Of a stretch of 64,000 nt of DNA, positions 57,909 through 64,000 are shown in pieces; the stretch's first letter is position 1; each line of letters starts with the position of its first letter. The notes beneath the pieces were generated by a model. It ran no database searches, was not told the origin of the DNA, and saw only the letters and a list, made by a program, of their open reading frames with translations. Position numbers and translations under genes: made by a program. This DNA is from Geomonas edaphica (GTDB taxonomy: Bacteria > Desulfobacterota > Desulfuromonadia > Geobacterales > Geobacteraceae): contig NZ_SSYB01000003.1 in the NCBI RefSeq assembly GCF_004917075.1, positions 62,001-126,000 on the forward strand. Direction: 5' to 3'.

Positions 57909-60900
57909 CTAATTGAATTCCATTTTGTAATAAAGGTCCGCGCCGGATTCGGAACCGCTCTGGGTCTCGATCTGCAGACGTTTGAAGATGTCGTAGCGCA
58001 GCCGGAAGAGGTTCTGGCCGGTGATGAGGGAGCGGCCGTAACTCAGGTAGAGCTTGGGGGTGAGGTACTTGCCGACGGTAAAGAGGGACTCTCCTACGGT
58101 GGGCTGTTTCACGCCGCCGGGGGTGGTGGGGAGTTCCTTGTACCCCATGCGGCCGGTGGTGGAGGTGTCGACCCGCTCGAGGCCTAGCGTGCTCAGCCCG
58201 AGGCGGTCCTTGATCTGCTCCTGCAGCGACTCGGATTTACCCAGGGAGAAGAGCGAGGCGGCGGCGGTGGCGAGCATTCCCCCCTGCTCGCCGCTCTCGC
58301 CCATCGGATGGCCGAGCACCATGTACGCCAGGATGTCCACCTCGGGCATGGTCGGCTCGGAGTAGAGCTTGACCACCGGGGTCTTCAGGCTGCCGCCGAC
58401 GGTGACGCCGGCCTTGACGTCGCCTACCGTACGCAGGGCGAGGACGTCGAGGGTCGGACGGGTCACCGGGTCGTTCACGTAGTAGAGCCTGCCGCGCACG
58501 ATCTGCAGGTCCATGCCGTAGGCGCGGTAACGCCCCTCCACCACCTTGATCTCGCCGGAACTCTGAATATCGTCGATCCCGTTCAAGACGAGATCCATGC
58601 TCCCGCCGAGCCGGGCATCGATCCCGGAGGCCTCCACCCGCACCTTGTCCCCGAGCGTCACCTTCACGCGCCCTTCGAGGTGCAACGGGAACGCGGCCTG
58701 CTTCGCCTGGGGCAACGCCCCCTCGAAGACGACGTCCTCGCTCGGGGTGACCGTCTTCTGCACCGGTGGGCCGCTCACGAGCATCTCCGGGATGCCGATC
58801 TCACCGGCCAAGGTGGCGCGGGTCCCGGTTCCCTCGAAGGTGAGCTGCGGCGAGGTGTACATGGTGAGTTCCGGAAGGTAGACGGTCTGGAAGCGCTGAC
58901 CGCTCAGGGTCCCCTGGAAGTCACGCACCTCCCATCCAGCAAGCCGCGCCTTCAGGTTGCCGACCAGCTCGCCGCCGCCGGAGACGGCGCGCAGCCGCTC
59001 GATGAGGAACTGATCCTTTTCCAGGCGCGCAGAGAGTTCGACCCCGGTCAGGGTGATCCCGGCACTCGGGAGGTAGGCACCGGCATCGGAGAGGTGCAGG
59101 GTCCCCTGCACGGTCGGATCGCCCCAGACGCCCCCCACCTTCAGATCGGCGTCGATGAGGCCGCGGCTCTCCTGCACGAGGCCGGGGAAAAGGGCGGTGA
59201 GGAAGCCGTGCTCGCGCAGCTTTCCGGCGAAGCTCCCGCTCACCGCGCCGTTTTGTTCGGGGGTGACCGGGAGTCGGGCGGGCACCGGGAGCCGGAACTC
59301 CCCTTTCCCCTGGCCGTATTCGGCAAGGGCGAGGTCGAGGGCGCCGGTTAGGGCGTCGCCGCGCCAGTCGAAGGTGAAACGGGCGGTGCGGATGCCGGCG
59401 CTCGCCGCGCCGTTTGCCCCCTGCCAGGTGGCGCTTCCCTGGGTGAAGAGGGCCTCGCCCGCCGCCTCCAGGCGCCTTCCCGGGAGAAGCCTTCCTTTCG
59501 CGTTCCCGTCCAGTTCACCCTGCAGTTCGAGCGCTCCGGGAAGCCACGGGCGCAAAAGCGCCGGCTTGATGCCGCTCCACTGAACGGTGACGTCGCCGGT
59601 CTCCGGGAGTGCTGTGCCGGCGGGGGTCGTCGAGGAGAGCGCCGCGGTGAGGCTCCCACCGGTGTCGAGCCAGAGCTGCGCCTCCCCCTTCGTCCCGCTT
59701 TTGTCCGCATCGACGGCGACGGTGAACTGGCTGCCGATCAGCTTCTCCCCTTCCGAGCGGTACTCACCGGTCGCCTCGGCCCGGCCGTGCAGGACGAGTT
59801 CACCTCCCCGTTTCCCTGCGGCGGCTGCGTTCAGCCAGCGGAAGGAGAGGCCGGCCCGGTCGATCGAGGCATCGAACTGATCCCCCTTGTCGCGCCACTT
59901 AAAGGCCCCACCGGTGAGCGCGGAGTCTCCCTCGACGTCCAGCTTCCCGCCCGGCAGCAGCCGCCCGTGCGCCTCGGCGTTCAGACGGCCGTCAAGGGCC
60001 GTTTCCGTCGCGAGGAAGGGACGCAAAAGCGCCAGGTCCAGGTTCGTTAGCAAAAGCGAGACCTCGCCCCGGTCGGGAAGCGCGAGCCGTGCCGGGCGGT
60101 CGGAACGGAAACCGAGACGGGCGGTGCCTCCCCCCTTTTCCAGCGCGAGGTCGACGGCGGCGGCGATGCCGCTTCTCCCGCCGTCCAGCGTCGCTTGGAG
60201 CCGGTCGAAGGCTACCCTTTTCCCTTCCCTTGCGAAGGATCCCGCGGCCTCGGCCCTCGCGGTGACGGTGAGTCCCCCCGCAGAAGCAAGGGCGAGCTCC
60301 AGGTTCCCGGAACTCTCGCCGGCCACCTCCCCCCCGGCGAGCCACGCGTTGGCGCGAGCAAGGTTCAGGCGCTCCCATACGCCGACGAGCTTGCCGGAAC
60401 GGTCCCGGCCCATGCTTCCGGAGAGCTCGACGCGCTCGCCGGGGACGCCGTTTAGGACAAGCGGCGTGGTGCTGAAGCGCCCGTTCCCGACGACTAAGTG
60501 TGCCGGTGCAGCGAGGGCAAAGGGGCCGACGCCGTCGTTTCCGGCAAGGCGTGCGAGTTCGCCGCGCCACGTACCGTCGGCGTAGCCGCCGGAGGCCAGG
60601 AAATCGACGGTGGCGCCCCGGGAGGCAAGGCGCGCCTCCAGGGTGTGCCGCGTCGCGGTCCCTGCGAGGGCGAAGCTTGCCGTGTCGACGCGCAGCCCCC
60701 CGGCGGAGAGCGCCGACGCCGTCCCGGATAGCTTCATCGGATGGTCCTTCCCCTCGCCCAGCGTGGCGGAGAGCTGCACAGCCCCGGCAGTGGCGCCCCC
60801 TGCGGCGAGGTTCCTCCCGGTCCCGTCTGCCGCACCGGAGAGCATCCCATCGCGCCAGCGCAGCCAGCCGTCGGTCTTGAGCGCCCCGGCGCTTCCCGGC

Positions 60901-62354
60901 AACAGCGAGGAGAGGTCACTCACGTCGGCGGCAAAATCGAAGCGCCGGTCGACCTCGCCGTGGCCTGAGAACCGGAAGCCCCGCCCGGTGAGGAGGAGGC
61001 GTTTGACGGCAAGGCGCGCACCTTGAAAGCCCCCTTCCAGCTCGCCGGAGAGCTCGCGCCCCTTGAGCCTGCTTTGTAAGAGGTGCGCCTGGAGCGCCCC
61101 GGATACGGGACCGTCGCCCGCCTGACCGATCGAGCCGGTTATGTCGAGATTGACCTTGCCGTCCCACTCCGCGGCAAGGCGCGAGGGATCGAGACCGCGG
61201 CCGGAAAGGTTCCCCGCCACCTTCCACCCGCGGCTCCAGTCCACATCGAGCGCGCCGCGCACGCTTCCTTCAAGCCAGTTGCCTGAAAGGGGCGCTAACC
61301 GCACGCCGCTCTTGCCGCCGCGGTAATTTGCCGCTAGTCCCATATTCTCCCAGCCGGTCCCCTTGTTGGAGAGCGCGAAGGTGCCGGCATAGGCGGTGGG
61401 GGTCCCGGAAAAGCTGAGCGTTCCGTTCAAAACGGAGGGGCGGTCGAGTTCCTTCGAGAGGTCGAGATGGTCGGCGGCAAGCGCCAGGGCGAAGAGTGGT
61501 TCCGAGGCGGTGAGGGTCATGCTCCCGTTGCCGGTGAGGGTCCCCGGGCGCCCGGGACGGACGAGACGCAGCGACCTGAAGTTGAAGCCGGTACTGGTGA
61601 TGCCCAGCTCTGCATTCACCTCCAGGCGGCGCGCCACTCCCCTTTTCCCCTCGAGTTCCACCGGTCCGGCAAGCTGCTCCGGCGCGCGACCGGGAACAAG
61701 GCGCGCCTTGACCGAAACGGCGTCGAGGTCGGCCACGGGGGTTGCCGGTGCGAGCTGCAGGTCGAGCCTCAAAGACGGCTGCCACAGCCCCGCCTCGACA
61801 AGGCCGGTCGCCTTGCCGTTTTCCAGGGAGAGGCTCCCCCCCGAGAGGGTCAAAAGGCCGTCCTTCAGGGTCATCCCAGCAGCAAGCTCCTTGAGCACGA
61901 ACCGCTCACCCTGCAGGTGGCGGTAGTGCACCCCCTTGACCGAGATGCGCTCCACGCGGGCGTCCAGGCGGCGCAAAAGCGCGCTCGGCTGCGGCCAGGC
62001 GAGATTGGGGGCCTTGGCGGAAAGCGGTGTGTCATCCTGGATGCGCACCGAGGAGACCCCTATATCGTGCACCAAAAGTTCGCCCCGGAAGAGTCGCTCA
62101 GGCTCCCAGGAAAGCTCTAAACGCTCCACCTCGACAACCATGTTCCGACGGGAGAGGCGCAGTCCTTTGACGAGGAGCCGGTCGCGAAGGCGCCCCTCCA
62201 CCTGTTGCACGCTCGCCTTCCCCCCCATCCCGGCGATGGTGACCAGGGCAAAGCGCGCCCCGGAACTCGTGTAGACGAGCCAGGCCGCCCCGCCGGCTAA
62301 AAGCAGGGAAAGGCCGACCGCAGGGGCCGCTATGTAGAGTGCGACGCGTTTCAA
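57909..62354 (-). CDS. tamB: TamB, inner-membrane bridge of the TAM / lipid transport system
   Basis: 1481 residues. One N-terminal membrane helix (ALYIAAPAVGLSLLLAGGAAWLVYTSS) anchors it in the inner membrane, followed by a very long beta-groove of short repeated strands (GELVLHGRAEATGEY, GSLTAALSSTT and so on). The conserved C-terminal DUF490 domain (DVLALRTVGDVKAGVTVGGSLKTPVVKLYSEPTMPEVDILAYMVLGHP region) ends YKMEFN. TamB spans the periplasm, moving phospholipids and helping autotransporter-type assembly with TamA. The start overlaps the tamA stop by four bases. Confidence 0.95.
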   Translation of the reverse strand: MKRVALYIAAPAVGLSLLLAGGAAWLVYTSSGARFALVTIAGMGGKASVQQVEGRLRDRLLVKGLRLSRRNMVVEVERLELSWEPERLFRGELLVHDIGVSSVRIQDDTPLSAKAPNLAWPQPSALLRRLDARVERISVKGVHYRHLQGERFVLKELAAGMTLKDGLLTLSGGSLSLENGKATGLVEAGLWQPSLRLDLQLAPATPVADLDAVSVKARLVPGRAPEQLAGPVELEGKRGVARRLEVNAELGITSTGFNFRSLRLVRPGRPGTLTGNGSMTLTASEPLFALALAADHLDLSKELDRPSVLNGTLSFSGTPTAYAGTFALSNKGTGWENMGLAANYRGGKSGVRLAPLSGNWLEGSVRGALDVDWSRGWKVAGNLSGRGLDPSRLAAEWDGKVNLDITGSIGQAGDGPVSGALQAHLLQSRLKGRELSGELEGGFQGARLAVKRLLLTGRGFRFSGHGEVDRRFDFAADVSDLSSLLPGSAGALKTDGWLRWRDGMLSGAADGTGRNLAAGGATAGAVQLSATLGEGKDHPMKLSGTASALSAGGLRVDTASFALAGTATRHTLEARLASRGATVDFLASGGYADGTWRGELARLAGNDGVGPFALAAPAHLVVGNGRFSTTPLVLNGVPGERVELSGSMGRDRSGKLVGVWERLNLARANAWLAGGEVAGESSGNLELALASAGGLTVTARAEAAGSFAREGKRVAFDRLQATLDGGRSGIAAAVDLALEKGGGTARLGFRSDRPARLALPDRGEVSLLLTNLDLALLRPFLATETALDGRLNAEAHGRLLPGGKLDVEGDSALTGGAFKWRDKGDQFDASIDRAGLSFRWLNAAAAGKRGGELVLHGRAEATGEYRSEGEKLIGSQFTVAVDADKSGTKGEAQLWLDTGGSLTAALSSTTPAGTALPETGDVTVQWSGIKPALLRPWLPGALELQGELDGNAKGRLLPGRRLEAAGEALFTQGSATWQGANGAASAGIRTARFTFDWRGDALTGALDLALAEYGQGKGEFRLPVPARLPVTPEQNGAVSGSFAGKLREHGFLTALFPGLVQESRGLIDADLKVGGVWGDPTVQGTLHLSDAGAYLPSAGITLTGVELSARLEKDQFLIERLRAVSGGGELVGNLKARLAGWEVRDFQGTLSGQRFQTVYLPELTMYTSPQLTFEGTGTRATLAGEIGIPEMLVSGPPVQKTVTPSEDVVFEGALPQAKQAAFPLHLEGRVKVTLGDKVRVEASGIDARLGGSMDLVLNGIDDIQSSGEIKVVEGRYRAYGMDLQIVRGRLYYVNDPVTRPTLDVLALRTVGDVKAGVTVGGSLKTPVVKLYSEPTMPEVDILAYMVLGHPMGESGEQGGMLATAAASLFSLGKSESLQEQIKDRLGLSTLGLERVDTSTTGRMGYKELPTTPGGVKQPTVGESLFTVGKYLTPKLYLSYGRSLITGQNLFRLRYDIFKRLQIETQSGSESGADLYYKMEFN

Positions 62355-64000
62355 AACTCGAACCCCACGGTGAAATGGATGCGGAAGAGACGGGAGTCGT
62401 TCAAGGGCTTCGCGAAGTAAAGGTTCAGCCCCCCCACTGGCGTGTAGTAGTGCGCACCTATCCCCGCCCCCTGGTGCAGGTCCATGCGCGCGTAGTCGTT
62501 GAAGGCGTTGCCGATGTCATGGAACAGGGAGACGCCCCAGTTTTTGTACAGCGCACGCTCCACCTCCATGCTCCCGACCAGGAGGTGCTTACCACCCACC
62601 ACCTTGCCCGATGAGTCCTTGGGACCAAGGCTCTGGTAGGCGTAGCCGCGCACGCTCTGGTCGCCGCCGGCGAAGAAGCGGATCGAGGGGGGAAGGTCGG
62701 CGAAGGGGTCGGTGAGGACGCTGTAGCCTACGTTGCCCCGGGCGTGGAAGGTGAGACGCCAGGGGAGCGGGACCAGGACGCTCCCGTTGCCGATGAACTG
62801 GGCAAGGCCTACGTCGGAGCCGAAATAGGGGTGCGCCCCGCGCACATCGAAGGAGAGTCGGTAGCCTATGGTCGGGCGGATCATGTCGTTGAAGCGCTCC
62901 TTGGAGAAGCGAAAGCCCGGGAGCACCAGGCGGGAGCGCGAATCCGCCGTGCCGACGGTATAAAACTCCTCTTGGAACTTCACGTAAACCGTCGCGAGTT
63001 CGCCGCGCCCGAGGCCGAAGGTGCGGTCGAGTTCCAACGAGGCGAGGCGGCTTTGGTAGGTGGAGACGTCCTCCTGCTGCAGGTTTAGCTGTATCGCGCT
63101 CGAGCTGCGATGGTCGGTCTCGTCCGGCATGGTGTAGCGGCCGGCAAAACCCTGCAGCCTCTCGGCGACGTAGATGCTGAGATCGAGGTCGTTTCCTTCG
63201 TGGGCGAGGTTCAGGTCGCGGTAGCGCACCGAGAAGCGGCCGCCGGTATCGGTGCCGTAGCCGACGCCGGGGCGCAGGGTGCGGCGCGGCGCCGCGGTGA
63301 GCCGGATGAGCACCGGCACCTTCTGACCCTTCGCCTCCTCGCGCTGCGGCGTCACCACCACCTGGCGGAAGCGCTCGGAGTTGGCGAAGTTCAACTGGGT
63401 CTCCCCGAGTTTCGCGTAGGAGAAGGGGTCTCCCTCCTTGAAGGCGACGAAGCGCTTTAAAAAGACCTGCGGATAGTCGGGGGCTCCCTCGATGCGCACG
63501 CCGTCGAAGCGGTAGCGCGCGCCGGTTTCCATGGTGAGCAGGACGCGAGCCGTGGCCAGGTCGGGGGAGATGCGGATCTCGTGGTGGGAAAAGGAGGCGT
63601 CAAGGTAACCCAGCGTCTGCGCCTGCGACTGCAGGGCTCCCTTGCCCCGCTCGTAATCGGGCTGGGACAGCACCTCGCCCCGGCGCACCGGGAAGGAGGT
63701 AACCAGATGGGCGAGCGCCTTTTCCTTGCTTCCGCTCCCCTCTAGCCTTACCTCGACCTCGGCCACGCGCACCGGCTCGCCGGGCTCCACCATCACCGCC
63801 AGGACGCTTTTCTCTTTACCCCCCCCCTGCACCGCGGCGGTCACCCGGGCGCGGTAGTAGCCGTAGGGCTGCAGCGCCACCCGCGCCTTTTCCGGCGCCT
63901 GGCGCGAAAAACGCTCGAGCCAGAGCCGGTCCACCTTCCCCTCGCGCACGAGACCGTGCGGCAGGGCAAGCGCCTGGCGCACGTTTTCCAACGCGTCCCC
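62351..64000 (-). CDS. tamA: TamA, Omp85-family outer-membrane protein (partial)
   Basis: 549 codons are visible; the frame is open to the right edge, so the signal peptide and the first POTRA domain begin outside. POTRA-type repeats occupy the N-terminal half (VMVEPGEPVRVAEVEVRLEG; ARYRFDGVRIEG...FKEGDPFSYAKL). The 16-strand barrel follows with the Omp85 motifs FAGGDQSVRGYAYQSLGP (loop 6 VRGY/F) and a C-terminal strand ending TVGFEF with terminal Phe. A TTG at 63991 is not a real start. It forms an operon with tamB. Confidence 0.93.
   Translation of the reverse strand, partial: GDALENVRQALALPHGLVREGKVDRLWLERFSRQAPEKARVALQPYGYYRARVTAAVQGGGKEKSVLAVMVEPGEPVRVAEVEVRLEGSGSKEKALAHLVTSFPVRRGEVLSQPDYERGKGALQSQAQTLGYLDASFSHHEIRISPDLATARVLLTMETGARYRFDGVRIEGAPDYPQVFLKRFVAFKEGDPFSYAKLGETQLNFANSERFRQVVVTPQREEAKGQKVPVLIRLTAAPRRTLRPGVGYGTDTGGRFSVRYRDLNLAHEGNDLDLSIYVAERLQGFAGRYTMPDETDHRSSSAIQLNLQQEDVSTYQSRLASLELDRTFGLGRGELATVYVKFQEEFYTVGTADSRSRLVLPGFRFSKERFNDMIRPTIGYRLSFDVRGAHPYFGSDVGLAQFIGNGSVLVPLPWRLTFHARGNVGYSVLTDPFADLPPSIRFFAGGDQSVRGYAYQSLGPKDSSGKVVGGKHLLVGSMEVERALYKNWGVSLFHDIGNAFNDYARMDLHQGAGIGAHYYTPVGGLNLYFAKPLNDSRLFRIHFTVGFEF

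Overview
The window looks like chromosome of a high-GC Geobacter-type anaerobe (Desulfuromonadia; Geobacter, Geomonas or Citrifermentans-like). This is inferred from the gene content: a periplasmic Hyb-type [NiFe] hydrogenase with its hyp genes, many two-component kinases and sigma-54 regulators, small CxxC proteins, methyl-accepting chemotaxis genes and CCCCCC/GGGGGG intergenic hairpins. No rRNA, tRNA or CRISPR array was seen, and no intact mobile element.

Layout. (1) 1-11.9 kb, minus strand: one long uptake-hydrogenase operon hybS-hybA-hybB-hybL-hybP-tatA-hypB-hypF-hypC-hypD-hypE, with hypE running off the left edge. It is preceded by a consensus-perfect sigma-54 promoter and a rho-independent terminator that separates it from hypA. 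(2) 11.9-16.5 kb: two histidine kinases (one with a MEDS domain) around an NtrC-type sigma-54 activator. This is the obvious candidate controller of the hydrogenase, though that link is inferred. (3) 16.6-26.1 kb: a small zinc-ribbon protein behind an FNR-like box, a spermidine-synthase fold protein, rsgA, a HAD phosphatase, a PlsC-alpha/beta hydrolase fusion, a glycerophosphodiesterase, and butyrate kinase next to a regulator-enzyme fusion (HTH-cupin-phosphotransbutyrylase). (4) 26.4-37.1 kb: cheW, a chemoreceptor, two NarL-type regulators with a PAS kinase, a DUF2520 protein, an L,D-transpeptidase, small conserved proteins and cysM. (5) 37.5-44.0 kb: a signalling block (Cache-PAS kinase, Rcp1-like receiver, hybrid kinase, PAS-containing sigma-54 regulator). 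(6) 44.3-53.3 kb: envelope and metabolic genes, including a LytM-like lipoprotein, MarC, DoxX, a four-gene overlapping set with a dipeptide epimerase and a DUF819 transporter, a nucleoside deoxyribosyltransferase and an MFS carrier. (7) 53.3-57.9 kb: a large exported protein of unknown family, then a gene-poor islet with a 17-unit 21-bp tandem array, a set of phased palindromes, a small membrane protein and an orphan DUF2442-HTH protein. (8) 57.9-64.0 kb: tamB and tamA, with tamA cut by the right edge.

How the parts fit. The hydrogenase operon encodes catalytic subunits, membrane anchors, a maturation protease, a TatA-like protein and the whole active-site assembly set except HypA, which lies just upstream in its own unit. 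The most unexplained DNA is 55.87-56.71 kb. The most unusual proteins are the HTH-cupin-Ptb fusion and the acyltransferase-hydrolase fusion.
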